Counted from the stretch's first letter, positions 1 through 8,920 are shown. The stretch: DNA of 21,380 bases from an uncultured Mollicutes bacterium (GCA_900545015.1 UQXJ01000023.1:1-21380), one strand, 5' to 3'. Notes: generated by a model from the letters alone, not told the origin. Program-made: numbers and translations.

Positions 1-86
1 TAAAAGATCCTAGAAATTCTGATTTTTGGTTAGATACAACTCAATCAAAAAAAGGAAAAGAAATTCTTGCAAAATTAGGTATATAG
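1..86 (+). CDS. 3' end of an unidentified gene
   Basis: An open frame enters from the left edge and is read from base 3: 27 codons, then TAG at 84-86. The visible C-terminus reads KDPRNSDFWLDTTQSKKGKE and then ILAKLGI. I do not recognise the family from so short a tail. It is convergent with the sugar kinase that ends at 167. Codon choice is AT-rich like its neighbours, so it is probably the end of a real gene rather than chance. Confidence 0.5.
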   Translation, partial: KDPRNSDFWLDTTQSKKGKEILAKLGI

Positions 87-91
87 TATAT

Positions 92-133
92 AAAATTAGA
101 AATTTTTATTCTACTTATTTTAAAACTAATTTT
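92..133. terminator. Weak bidirectional terminator candidate
   Basis: AAAATTAG (92-99) pairs with CTAATTTT (126-133) around a 26-nt loop, with a short T run on the + side. It lies between two convergent genes (stops at 84-86 and 167), where a shared terminator would be expected. The stem contains only one G-C pair, so this rests mainly on position. Confidence 0.25.
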
Positions 134-166
134 TCATGAAAATCTTAATGAAAATTTTTAAGCGTT

Positions 167-1132
167 TTAATTTATTTTTACTTTTTCAATTTTAGTGACA
201 AATTTAGTGTTTTTAATGCCTTCTAAAATCTCATTTTCATCTTTATATGCATTAAGTGCACCTTTAATTTTACATGTTTTTTCTCCACATATAATCCCAA
301 ATTTTAAAGTATTAAGAAGCACATCATCAGAATAATTAAATTTGTTTTTACTTAGAGTATGAATTGCTCCAGCAAAAAAAGAATCACCACACCCAATTGT
401 ATCAATTGGTTTTATTTTATTTCCCTTAGCATAAAAGATTTTGTCTTGATACATACAAGCTGCACCTTTTGAACCTAAAGTTACGAAAAATATTTTGTTA
501 AAAAACATCTTTCTTAATTTAATTAATCCATCTTTATAAGAAGCTGAAGAAGTTAAAAAATTAATTTCATCTTCAGAAAATTTTAAGATATCAATTAAGT
601 TAAAATAGTGAAAATAAGTTTTAATTATTTCTTCATCAGTTTCATATAAATCTTTTCTTAGATTTATATCTAAAGAAATAATTTTTTTAGCTAAAAAGCA
701 TTTTATTAAAAATTTATCTAAATCATTTTGAATCTCAGTTTTAGAAAGCATAAGACTACCGATATGAACATAATCAAATTTATTTAAATCTATCTCATTG
801 AGTCTATTAAAATTAATTTGATAGTCGCTTGTGTTGCATCTATAAAAAGAATAATCTCTTTCACCTTCTTTATTTTTAGCATTTATTGCTAGTGTTGTAT
901 TTACATCATTTTTAATATCTAAACATATGCTTAAATGTTTATCGCTAGGTACTTCATTAATAATATAATTTCCAAAAAAGTCATTTCCAACAGTACCAAA
1001 AAACGTAATATCCTCGCAAAATTTAGTTAAATTACTACTAAAATTAAAAGGAGCACCACCTAAAGAATAATAAAATGTGCCTGGTTTTTGTTCTATAAGA
1101 TCAATTAATATTTCTCCGATTACTAATTTCAT
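167..1132 (-). CDS. PfkB-family sugar kinase, fructokinase-like
   Basis: A 321-residue ribokinase/PfkB-family kinase that phosphorylates a sugar, probably fructose or a related hexose, with ATP in the cytoplasm. The N-terminus MKLVIGEILIDLIE is typical of fructokinases. GGAP at 25-28 is the sugar-binding signature, LDINLR in mid-protein matches the fructokinase FDPNLR motif, and DTIGCGDSF from residue 244 is the C-terminal PfkB signature, with D250 as catalytic base. A longer frame reaches 1171, but the start at 1132 is preferred: it begins the conserved fold and follows the jetD stop (TAA at 1134-1136) by one base. A GAGG lies 12 nt upstream, inside jetD. The spacing implies cotranscription and perhaps translational coupling with the Wadjet operon. 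The exact substrate cannot be set from sequence alone. Confidence 0.88.
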   Translation of the reverse strand: MKLVIGEILIDLIEQKPGTFYYSLGGAPFNFSSNLTKFCEDITFFGTVGNDFFGNYIINEVPSDKHLSICLDIKNDVNTTLAINAKNKEGERDYSFYRCNTSDYQINFNRLNEIDLNKFDYVHIGSLMLSKTEIQNDLDKFLIKCFLAKKIISLDINLRKDLYETDEEIIKTYFHYFNLIDILKFSEDEINFLTSSASYKDGLIKLRKMFFNKIFFVTLGSKGAACMYQDKIFYAKGNKIKPIDTIGCGDSFFAGAIHTLSKNKFNYSDDVLLNTLKFGIICGEKTCKIKGALNAYKDENEILEGIKNTKFVTKIEKVKIN

Positions 1133-1133
1133 A

Positions 1134-2336
1134 TTAAATAAAATCCTCTTTTTTAATTGCTTCTTGCTCAAGCTTTATATTTTCTTTTAGCATGTATTCA
1201 ATCGTTTCTTTTATTTCTTCATTATCGCATTTGCTTATTAAATTCTCTAAAGTTTTCACATCATTTTTAGTTAAAAATTCACATGATTCTTCATACTTTT
1301 CTAATACATTTTTATTCATTAAATATAACGAAAAATCTATTCCAGTTTTATTTATTAAATTTAAATAAATCTTAAATCCACCAGCATCAATATCACCAAA
1401 ATGGAACCACTTCATTTTCTTGAATTCATTAATTTTATTAATAATATTTTCTTTGTCTTTATTATGAAAACCAGAAAGATAAATTTTTAAATATTCATCA
1501 TTAGAAAAATAATTGAATGTCGTTAAGTTTTCAATTGTAATAGCTTTTTCGTTTCCAATTGATAAAATTTCTATTTCTTTTATTTCTTTTGAATTTAACG
1601 AAAACTCAAAGTCTAAATCTCTAAGATTAATTATTTGATTATTAATTTTAAAAACGATGTCGCCTTTTATAAAAGTATATCTTTCATTTTTATATATATG
1701 ATGTTCTTCAAGAATTTCCTCAAAAGTGGAATATTCTTCATCGCCAAATTTATTAAAAAGATTTACGAATTTATTTTGATTCTTTTCTAAATATTTAGAA
1801 TTTCCAAATACCTTTTTAGAGAAATTTCTAAGTAAAATTTCTTCTTCATTTAATGATATTTCTTCTACACCTTTAATTAAATTAATCATTTCTTCCTTAT
1901 CTTTAAAATAAGATGTAAAACTCATTTTCGAGGTTAATAATTCAAAATAAAACTTAATGATTTTGTTTGCTATTTCTGATTTTACTTTTATTTGGTAAAG
2001 AGAAAAAATCAATTCATGATAAGTCTCACTTAAATTTTTCCTACCTAAAAATATATAAACTTCTTTTATATGATCAATTCTTAAAGAAATTTCTTCTCGA
2101 TTCTTTTCCTTTTTATAATTAATGAAACCTAAATCCACTAATTTTTTAATTAAATTGTTATATTCTGTTTCAAAAATATAAAAATCTGACTCATCAATAA
2201 AATTTAGTTCTTTGTCTTTTCCACGAACTAAAGAAATTTGAACATTTCTTTTGTTTGTTCCTTTAAAAACTAAACTATGTTCATATTTATCGATTAGACG
2301 ATTTAAAATTTGATGCTCAATATAACTAGTTCCCAT
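1134..2336 (-). CDS. jetD: Wadjet nuclease subunit JetD
   Basis: A 400-residue JetD, the DNA-cleaving subunit of the Wadjet anti-plasmid system. In the family, the JetABC complex extrudes loops and JetD cuts small closed circles through a topoisomerase VI-like Toprim domain. The C-terminal third shows the Toprim pattern: IENLTTF with E269 as the metal-binding glutamate, then WFHFGDIDAGGF with D315 and D317 as the DxD pair. This ENxxxF plus GDIDxxG combination matches the DUF2220/JetD_C group. The N-terminal ~200 residues look helical or winged-helix and are poorly conserved. The ATG at 2334-2336 overlaps the end of jetC by 11 bases, and the sugar kinase follows 1 nt after its stop. All key catalytic residues are present, so it is probably active. 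Confidence 0.9.
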   Translation of the reverse strand: MGTSYIEHQILNRLIDKYEHSLVFKGTNKRNVQISLVRGKDKELNFIDESDFYIFETEYNNLIKKLVDLGFINYKKEKNREEISLRIDHIKEVYIFLGRKNLSETYHELIFSLYQIKVKSEIANKIIKFYFELLTSKMSFTSYFKDKEEMINLIKGVEEISLNEEEILLRNFSKKVFGNSKYLEKNQNKFVNLFNKFGDEEYSTFEEILEEHHIYKNERYTFIKGDIVFKINNQIINLRDLDFEFSLNSKEIKEIEILSIGNEKAITIENLTTFNYFSNDEYLKIYLSGFHNKDKENIINKINEFKKMKWFHFGDIDAGGFKIYLNLINKTGIDFSLYLMNKNVLEKYEESCEFLTKNDVKTLENLISKCDNEEIKETIEYMLKENIKLEQEAIKKEDFI

Positions 2337-5300
2337 TAACGTTATCTAATTTAATAATAAATGCATTGTTTTCTTGTTTGACAATGCCTAAAGCAGTGTC
2401 ACTATAGCTTAAAATTGTTGCTGCGCGTTGAGTTGGAACTGAAATAATAAGTTGAATCTTTAATTTACTATAGAATTTCATCATTGTTTCAATTCTTGAT
2501 TCATCCATATTATTAAATGCTTCATCAAGGAACATTAAACAAATAGGAGAATTCTTCATACTGAATCTATTTTTTGCACAAAGTTGGTTAAATGATGCAG
2601 CAATAAATACATAAAATGGAGTTTGAGTTTCTCCGCCACTCTTTCCTTTTCCACCTTTTGAATAATATGAAATGTTATTATTTCTATCAGTAATTTTAAT
2701 GTCGTAAGTCATAAAATTACGATAATCAATAAATTTAGCTAATTCTTTTTCAGTATCAGCTTCATTGTCAGCTGTTAATCTTTCAAAAAGTCTATCCATT
2801 AAATCTCTATGTTTATTAGTAAGTTCAGAACTAAATAATCCTGTACCTTCATAATCCTCATTAGAAACGAATAATTCATAATATTGTTTTAAAGTTTCAT
2901 CTTTCGTTCCTTCAATTACGAATTCATAAGTTTCTTTATCTTGTCCAAACTTGTTTTCGTCTAACTTCAAGATATTATTAAGTTCTTTAATGTTGTCTTT
3001 TTCATTAATGATGTTGTCTCTAATTTTTAAAATGTAGTCATTTTTAAATGCACGGTCACATGTTTCTTGAGCATGCTTAGCATCATCTTCAAACTTAATA
3101 AGATCACGATCTTTAATTTCATTATACAAAGAAATAAATGTATTAACATTTTCAATGTCTGGTTTGTAATCACACTTATTATCCTTGTTATTAACAAAAG
3201 TTCTCATTTGATTAACGATTTCGTATTCAAGAACGCCAACATCAGTCTTAAATTTATTGATTTTATCAGTAATTTCCTTAACGGTTGAGTCTTCATATTT
3301 CTTTTTAAATTCTTGATAGAAACCACTTAAAACACTATTTGCTAAAACTTTTTCACTATCATTTAATAGGCCATTAATTCTATCAATTTCGTTTTCTTTA
3401 GTGATTCTTTGAGCATTGAAATTTATAGAAGAATTTTCAATTTCATTAAGTTCTTCACGAATTTCAGTAACTCGATTTGTCTTACTATCAATGAGTTCTT
3501 GTTGTTTAATTAAATCAGAATTTTTAAGCTTTTCAATTTCTTCAACACACACCTTTAAAGACTCATTATTTCTCAAAATACCTGCAAAAATGTCATCTTT
3601 TATATCAATTCTTGATAAATCAGTGTTTAAATAATTGATTGTTGACTTGATATCTCTACAATATGAAAGTGATTCATCAAGTTGTTCAATAAGAGAAATT
3701 TTTTCATCGATTTGTTTGTTTAATAAATCGATTTGCATTTCAATAGAACTTCTTCCAAGGTATGGTGAACGATACCATTTTGGATGAATCTTTCTAGCAA
3801 CTTTTCCTTGATAAAGCATACAAGTTTTTGTAATTGAAATATCATAATTCTTTAATTCATCAACGTTATCAACGCAGTTCACATCGCGTAAAAGATAATA
3901 TGCATATTTTCTAGCATCTTCAGTTAAGAAATTTAATTTGTTGAATAATGAATTTTCATTAATTTCATCTTCATTAACTTCATTTAATGCATTCACATTA
4001 ACAAGACCAACGTTATAAAGATTGTTGCTTTCATCTTGTGATGCTTTTTCATAGATTCTTAAAGCTTCATCATAATATTTTCCATCAACAAATAAATTGA
4101 ATTTTCTATTATTTAAGAATCCTTCAAGCGCATTTCTCCAGTTCTCATCATTAACTTCAACAAGGTCGGAAAATACTTTAACATCAATATTTAAATCATA
4201 TTCTTCTTTGAAATGTCTAATAAGAATTTGTTTTAAATTTAAAATGTTATCTCCGTAATTCTTTAAACCTCTTTGAAGATTTTGAAGATTATTATATAAA
4301 GAATCATATTCAGCTTGTGCTTTTTTTCTATCATTTTCATATTCAGCTAAATCACGATCATTAGATTCTTTTACGCCATCAACTTTACTTTTGATTTGTT
4401 GAATTTCATCTTTAAATTTAATAAAGTTGGATTTGTAAAATGAAGATTTTAAAACATTAGAAACTTCAATCTTATCTAGCTTAATAGCAATTCCTTCAAT
4501 TAAAGAAGAAATTTCATTTTTAGTTTTATTAAGTTTTTCGATTTCTAAATCATAAAAACGTTTCTTTTCTAATAAGTCTTTAAGAGTTTTATTGATTTCA
4601 GAGTTGTTTAAATCATTAATTTGTTTAAGAAGTTCCTCTTTTTCATTATTTAATTCATCTCTTTTTGTTTGATAAAGGTGAATTTGAGTATTTATCTTAT
4701 TGACTTCATTTAATAAATTCTCTTTTTCTTTTTTAGTATTTTCGTAATTTCTTTCTAAATATAATGTATTAAAAAGTTCTAAATCTTTTTTAAGACCTTC
4801 ATATTTAAGACCATCATCATAAATAGGTTCAAGAAAGCTTAATTTTCTCTTTTCAGAATCAATTAAATTTTTGATATCTCTATATTTTCTGACACTAGTC
4901 TTCATGCTATCTAAATTAAGATTTCTTTCAGGTAAAAGATAATCAAAAACAAATGAATTGATGTTTCCAATAGGTTTAAAAGCCAATGCTTTAGGAAGAA
5001 GTTCGAGATATTTCATTCTATTTTCGCCTTCAATTCCTAATGCACCTAATAATGAATTTTTGATTTCATTATTTGTTCCACTAAATTCACGGAATGTTGC
5101 TTCTAAATCTTTTTTATAATTTTCGTTTAATTCTTTTAATGTAACTGGTACTTTTTTGCCTTTTGCATCTTTTGAATAATATTCATCTTTAATAAAATCA
5201 TTATTTATATGATAAAAATGTTTTTCAATTTTAGTTCCAACTCCAGAATAAATAACAGCACCAATAACTAAATATTTATTTGAAGAATCATCAAAAAATT

Positions 5301-5580
5301 CAAGTGCAACATGGGAAATAGTATCTCCGTTTCTTAAATAATTTTTATTTTCAAAGCCAAGTTTTCCTCTTACATAGCTTTCAAGAGTACGATCATTTCT
5401 TTCATTTGCTGCAGTATTAAATTTGCAACTTCCAGCAGAAATAACAAAATGAATAGCATCAATTAAAGTAGATTTTCCACTTCCGTTTCCACCACAAATT
5501 ACAACATTATTTGAAACATCAATTGTAGAATCAGCATAAAGATGCCAATTAATTAATTTAATCTTCGTTAACTTCTTCAT
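2326..5580 (-). CDS. jetC: Wadjet SMC-like ATPase JetC
   Basis: A 1084-residue MukB/SMC-type ATPase, the motor that extrudes DNA loops in the Wadjet complex. The N-terminal head carries Walker A GGNGSGKST (30-38, K36 contacting ATP). Heptad-rich coiled coil fills about 225-455. A hinge-like globular segment follows (about 455-620, including VNDENWRNALEGFLNNRKF), then a second coiled coil (about 620-760). The C-terminal head has the ABC signature KSGGE (980-984) and Walker B LMFLDE, with D1019 and catalytic E1020. Length and order suit the JetC family, which is shorter than canonical SMC. Its start overlaps jetB by 23 bases and its stop overlaps jetD by 11, so the subunits are translationally coupled. 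MukB and EptC are related alternatives, but the partner genes favour Wadjet. Confidence 0.95.
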   Translation of the reverse strand: MKKLTKIKLINWHLYADSTIDVSNNVVICGGNGSGKSTLIDAIHFVISAGSCKFNTAANERNDRTLESYVRGKLGFENKNYLRNGDTISHVALEFFDDSSNKYLVIGAVIYSGVGTKIEKHFYHINNDFIKDEYYSKDAKGKKVPVTLKELNENYKKDLEATFREFSGTNNEIKNSLLGALGIEGENRMKYLELLPKALAFKPIGNINSFVFDYLLPERNLNLDSMKTSVRKYRDIKNLIDSEKRKLSFLEPIYDDGLKYEGLKKDLELFNTLYLERNYENTKKEKENLLNEVNKINTQIHLYQTKRDELNNEKEELLKQINDLNNSEINKTLKDLLEKKRFYDLEIEKLNKTKNEISSLIEGIAIKLDKIEVSNVLKSSFYKSNFIKFKDEIQQIKSKVDGVKESNDRDLAEYENDRKKAQAEYDSLYNNLQNLQRGLKNYGDNILNLKQILIRHFKEEYDLNIDVKVFSDLVEVNDENWRNALEGFLNNRKFNLFVDGKYYDEALRIYEKASQDESNNLYNVGLVNVNALNEVNEDEINENSLFNKLNFLTEDARKYAYYLLRDVNCVDNVDELKNYDISITKTCMLYQGKVARKIHPKWYRSPYLGRSSIEMQIDLLNKQIDEKISLIEQLDESLSYCRDIKSTINYLNTDLSRIDIKDDIFAGILRNNESLKVCVEEIEKLKNSDLIKQQELIDSKTNRVTEIREELNEIENSSINFNAQRITKENEIDRINGLLNDSEKVLANSVLSGFYQEFKKKYEDSTVKEITDKINKFKTDVGVLEYEIVNQMRTFVNNKDNKCDYKPDIENVNTFISLYNEIKDRDLIKFEDDAKHAQETCDRAFKNDYILKIRDNIINEKDNIKELNNILKLDENKFGQDKETYEFVIEGTKDETLKQYYELFVSNEDYEGTGLFSSELTNKHRDLMDRLFERLTADNEADTEKELAKFIDYRNFMTYDIKITDRNNNISYYSKGGKGKSGGETQTPFYVFIAASFNQLCAKNRFSMKNSPICLMFLDEAFNNMDESRIETMMKFYSKLKIQLIISVPTQRAATILSYSDTALGIVKQENNAFIIKLDNVNGN

Positions 5581-6193
5581 CTTTATTATCTCCTAAATAT
5601 TTCTTAAGTAAATTTGATAAATTTTCAACATTTTCAATACTTACAACATATAAAATTGATGGATAAATGAAAATTCTTGTTTCTCCAGAAAAATCATTTC
5701 CAACTTTATAATTAACAATTTTCAATCTCTTTAATTCTTTTAATGCTTCTAAATATTCATTTGTAGACTTTTCATCTTTATAAATATTTGTTTTCTTAAC
5801 AGCTTGTTTTAATTCATCAAAAGTAATTGAAACTAAATCTGTTAAACTAGCTTTTTTACTTGCTTTAAAATATTCAACTCTAAGTAAAAGTAGAACAACT
5901 GTGACAAACTTTGTTAAATGAATTCTATTTTTGTTATCTAAACTTTTGATATAAATAAGATTAATATCTTTATCATAAATAACTTCATAATCCATGATTG
6001 ATAAATAATTATTTAATTCATCAATAGCGTCAATAGCTTTATAGTAATCGTCTTTATCTTCATCTTTTTCACGAATTAAAAATGATTCATTTAATAATCT
6101 ATTAACAATTTTTGAGAAATTACTCTTTTTTGTGTCATTAAAAGTTTTGTACTTTTCTAAGAATAATTCTAATTCGCTAATCTTATCGCTCAT
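5558..6193 (-). CDS. jetB: Wadjet subunit JetB (DUF4194, KITE-like)
   Basis: A 211-residue DUF4194-type protein, the MukE/KITE-like dimeric subunit that joins the JetA kleisin to JetC. The family pattern is visible as a strand pair, YLSIMDYEVIYDKDINLIYI, followed by RIHLTKFVTVVLLLLRVEYF, a helix-strand block like the DUF4194 core. A winged-helix-like segment follows (LKELKRLKIVNYK around 146-160). There is no signal peptide or membrane segment, so it is cytoplasmic. It lies between jetA and jetC, overlapping them by 11 and 23 bases, which is the standard Wadjet order. The identification depends strongly on this context, since JetB proteins diverge widely. Confidence 0.88.
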   Translation of the reverse strand: MSDKISELELFLEKYKTFNDTKKSNFSKIVNRLLNESFLIREKDEDKDDYYKAIDAIDELNNYLSIMDYEVIYDKDINLIYIKSLDNKNRIHLTKFVTVVLLLLRVEYFKASKKASLTDLVSITFDELKQAVKKTNIYKDEKSTNEYLEALKELKRLKIVNYKVGNDFSGETRIFIYPSILYVVSIENVENLSNLLKKYLGDNKDEEVNED

Positions 6194-7595
6194 CTTTTTT
6201 TCTCCTTATAACAAAGTTTTTCATCTTAAATTTACCAATAATTACATCTTCATCTAAATACTCAATTTCATATTTTGCTTCTTTATAAAATTGGTAAATT
6301 TGACCCAAAAACAGCTTAACTGCAAGGTTTTTGATGTTTTTATCAACGTCTGCTGCTTTAATTTCATTCTCTTTTTTCGTTAAAGAAAGCATAAATTTAT
6401 TGATTGAAGGGAATAAATATTCTTCACTTTCTTTAATTTGCTTAAATAATTCTTTTTTAGTTTCTTCATCAAGTTTTTGAACAACTGTTTCAATTGGAGT
6501 TCCTTGAATTCTTTCATATTTTGCTCTTGGTTTATAGAATGATTCATTATCAAAAGTTGATACAGCATGTAAATCAAAGAAATCTTCAAATGAAGAAAAA
6601 TCATTAATTTCATTAATTTGTTTTAATGATTCGTTAATAACTTCTTCAATATCACGACTTTCATTAATAATAAATTTAATTTTGTCTTCACTAACTTTTA
6701 AATAATTGTTATTTCTAACGTCAAGTTCTTCGATACGTTTATTAATATTTAAATAAAGATAATAAATAAAGCTTAGTTTGTTTTTAACATATTCATAATC
6801 TTTTTGTTCAAGTTCAGTTTTGTGTTTTGTGATTTTATAATCGCTCATTATTAAGTCTAAATAATGAGGTTCTAAATAAAGTGTCACAAGTTCAAGAATG
6901 CTTTTACTATATTTTCTTGGATGATCTCTTGTTTTTAAATTAGTAAAAAGTTTAATACCAACTTTATCGTTATATTCTTTGAACAAATTATCAACAATAT
7001 CGTTAACGTTATAATTATCTTTATTTAAAAGTTCAGTTGTATAACGGCGAATATTAGAAGTCATCGAATATAAATTGTCGCTAAATTCTTTTGAATTTTT
7101 ATAAGCTTGCTCAATTAAACTAATTGAATTATGTTTGTTCTTTTTATCATCAAAATCGATATTTTTTAAATCTTGATATGTATTAAAAACATAACCTACG
7201 AATTCATTTCCCTCGTCATCATTTAATAATTCTGATAATGATTCAAGAATCTTAATTGCACTACTTGTTAAATTAGTTTCAATCTCTAAATCCTTATTAT
7301 ATCCATCTTCTAACCAACCCATTTTCTTAAATTGGTTGTATTTAAATAAAAGGATATCTCTTTTTGATTTATTTACTATGCTTTGTTCATCTTCATCGTC
7401 GATTTCTTTAAATCTTCTAACATCAATTGTTTGTTCTAAATAACCAATAACTTCTTCTTTTAAAACAGCAGTTCCACCATTTTCACCACAAAAAAAATCA
7501 TAAAGACTATTTAATAAAACATAATTAAATTCTCTATCTTTTGATGATAAGACCTTAAATGTATCATAATGAATTTTATTAAAAATATTTTCCAC
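6183..7595 (-). CDS. jetA: Wadjet kleisin-like subunit JetA
   Basis: A 470-residue JetA of the PF18982-like kind (helical, MukF/kleisin-like) that bridges the two JetC heads. NIFNKIHYDTFKVLSSKDRE at the N-terminus resembles the LFxKIPxxxFxxLSSxNR start remembered for this family. An ATG at 7625 would add ten residues, but a good extended -10 box (TGATAAAAT, 7611-7603) lies inside that extension, and a GTG sits at 7595, 7 nt after the box. I therefore choose the GTG start on a leaderless mRNA. The end overlaps jetB by 11 bases. This JetA type together with a DUF2220-like JetD suggests a type III Wadjet, but I cannot separate the types firmly without profile searches. Confidence 0.82.
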   Translation of the reverse strand: MENIFNKIHYDTFKVLSSKDREFNYVLLNSLYDFFCGENGGTAVLKEEVIGYLEQTIDVRRFKEIDDEDEQSIVNKSKRDILLFKYNQFKKMGWLEDGYNKDLEIETNLTSSAIKILESLSELLNDDEGNEFVGYVFNTYQDLKNIDFDDKKNKHNSISLIEQAYKNSKEFSDNLYSMTSNIRRYTTELLNKDNYNVNDIVDNLFKEYNDKVGIKLFTNLKTRDHPRKYSKSILELVTLYLEPHYLDLIMSDYKITKHKTELEQKDYEYVKNKLSFIYYLYLNINKRIEELDVRNNNYLKVSEDKIKFIINESRDIEEVINESLKQINEINDFSSFEDFFDLHAVSTFDNESFYKPRAKYERIQGTPIETVVQKLDEETKKELFKQIKESEEYLFPSINKFMLSLTKKENEIKAADVDKNIKNLAVKLFLGQIYQFYKEAKYEIEYLDEDVIIGKFKMKNFVIRRKKDER

Positions 7596-7602
7596 GTATG
7601 TT

Positions 7603-7611
7603 ATTTTATCA
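7603..7611 (-). promoter_or_regulatory. Wadjet operon promoter (-10 box)
   Basis: TGATAAAAT on the minus strand is an extended -10 box (TGn plus TAAAAT, 7608-7603). The only -35-like sequence is weak, as is common for extended -10 promoters. The transcript would begin at or next to the GTG at 7595, leaving no room for a ribosome binding site. Confidence 0.4.
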
Positions 7612-7654
7612 TATATTAGTTTCATTAAAAATGAACATTATGTCTATTAAGCGA

Positions 7655-7691
7655 TATAAAAAGGCTATTTTTAAGATTAATAAATAGCCTT
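7655..7691 (-). terminator. Intrinsic terminator after the EEP gene
   Basis: A perfect 10-bp stem, AAGGCTATTT (7661-7670) with AAATAGCCTT (7682-7691), has an 11-nt loop and is followed on the minus strand by a T-rich tail. It lies 12 nt past the stop of the 7704-8885 gene and separates it from the Wadjet operon, which must therefore start from its own promoter. Confidence 0.8.
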
Positions 7692-7703
7692 AATTTATAA
7701 ATA

Positions 7704-8885
7704 TTATTTTAATTCAAATGTAATTGTGACTGGTTGATGATCACCATATGTAAATCCATCAGGATCATCGACTTTAGTTGTTATTACTTTTTTAACATTG
7801 ACATTATCTGAAACAATAAATCCATCAACTTCAGTTGCAAATGTATATCCTCTTTTCCAAGGAATATCACATCCTCTACAACTTGGTTCATTATCACTAG
7901 CAATAATTTTTAGTCTAGAATCAAACTCTGTTGTTCCATCATCTTCAAACATATAGCTAATCCAATCAGGTTTAAGTTGAGTTACCATGTCTTTAAATGG
8001 GAAATTTTCTTTAGTGTATTGAGGATACATTGGATTATTTGTTAATAAATCATGGTTAAAATCACCACCACAAACAACATAATTACCTTTGTCCATTTCT
8101 TGCTTCATATACTCATTAAGTTCATGAATCTGTTTATTTCTAATTTTTCCACCTTCATCATATGCAGACATATGCGAATTTATAATTACTAACTCTTTCC
8201 CATTATCAACTGTAGTTCTTTGAACTGAGAAACATCTATCCAAATCAAAGAATTTTGAGAAGTCAGTAGCAATTGTATATTCTTTTCTTTCAAAATCATG
8301 TAATGCATATTTTGAAAATGTATTTAATCCAGCTTTTGTTTTTCCGTGTGGATCATATAAAGGATAAAAGAGATATGCACTATCAAAATTTAAACACATT
8401 GTTGAATCATATTCAGGAAAATCTTGTTTCAAAAATTCATTTTGATTTACGTGATACGATCTTGTTGCATCAATATCTACTTCTTGGAATAAAATAAAAT
8501 CACTATCTAATTTTCTAGCTGCTTTACTCATTCCTGTCATATTATTTAAAACATCTTCTTTTGATATAGCTTTTCCATAATATCCTGTGTTAAGTGTTCC
8601 ATCAGGTTCTATTCCTCTATCCAAGAAGAAAGAATAATCTTCGGAATATGCTCCAAATCCGACATTAAAACTTGTTGCAGATAATTCTTCACTCACTTTG
8701 ACCTTTTCTACTGTAGCAGTTCCTTTGTCAATTTCTAAATTCTTTTGGTCACCAATTCTATGATAACTTCCAACTACGTAACCAACGTAGCTTCCGACAA
8801 CAACAAGAGGTATTAAAATTATGATTCCTAAAGTTGTAAAAATAATTCTTGGTGCTTTATTTTTATGTGCTTTTTTTATTTTCAT
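7704..8885 (-). CDS. Membrane-anchored EEP-fold nuclease/phosphatase
   Basis: A 393-residue protein of the endonuclease/exonuclease/phosphatase (DNase I-like) superfamily. An N-terminal basic stretch and one long hydrophobic segment (about 13-41) anchor it, with the catalytic domain presumably outside the cell. The family residues are in order: N74 (ATSFNVGFG), E135 (FQEVD), H228 (INSHMS), D265 and N267 (GGDFNHD), D354 (EVDGFIVSDN) and D382-H383 (GDHQPV). The substrate could be nucleic acid, a phospholipid or a phosphorylated small molecule; the sequence does not decide. A frame opens at 8924, but the ATG at 8885 is preferred: it begins the basic/TM segment and lies 6 nt after an extended -10 box, with no Shine-Dalgarno. 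It is a single-gene unit with its own promoter and terminator. Confidence 0.82.
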   Translation of the reverse strand: MKIKKAHKNKAPRIIFTTLGIIILIPLVVVGSYVGYVVGSYHRIGDQKNLEIDKGTATVEKVKVSEELSATSFNVGFGAYSEDYSFFLDRGIEPDGTLNTGYYGKAISKEDVLNNMTGMSKAARKLDSDFILFQEVDIDATRSYHVNQNEFLKQDFPEYDSTMCLNFDSAYLFYPLYDPHGKTKAGLNTFSKYALHDFERKEYTIATDFSKFFDLDRCFSVQRTTVDNGKELVIINSHMSAYDEGGKIRNKQIHELNEYMKQEMDKGNYVVCGGDFNHDLLTNNPMYPQYTKENFPFKDMVTQLKPDWISYMFEDDGTTEFDSRLKIIASDNEPSCRGCDIPWKRGYTFATEVDGFIVSDNVNVKKVITTKVDDPDGFTYGDHQPVTITFELK

Positions 8886-8891
8886 AATGAA

Positions 8892-8900
8892 ATAATAACA
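8892..8900 (-). promoter_or_regulatory. Extended -10 promoter of the EEP gene
   Basis: TGTTATTAT on the minus strand is TGn plus TATTAT (8897-8892), ending 6 nt before the ATG at 8885. Transcription would start at or next to the A of the ATG, making the message leaderless. No clear -35 box is seen. Confidence 0.45.
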
Positions 8901-8920
8901 TGTAAAACCCACTTTAAAAA

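Noticed and set aside
1132..1171. Upstream ATG at 1171 for the sugar kinase
   Set aside because: It adds 13 lysine-rich residues that lie inside jetD in another frame and are not part of the PfkB fold. The ATG at 1132 is better placed.
2326..7595. Chromosomal MukBEF condensin instead of Wadjet
   Set aside because: The fourth gene encodes a Toprim JetD-type protein, and the JetC is too short and too differently organised for MukB.
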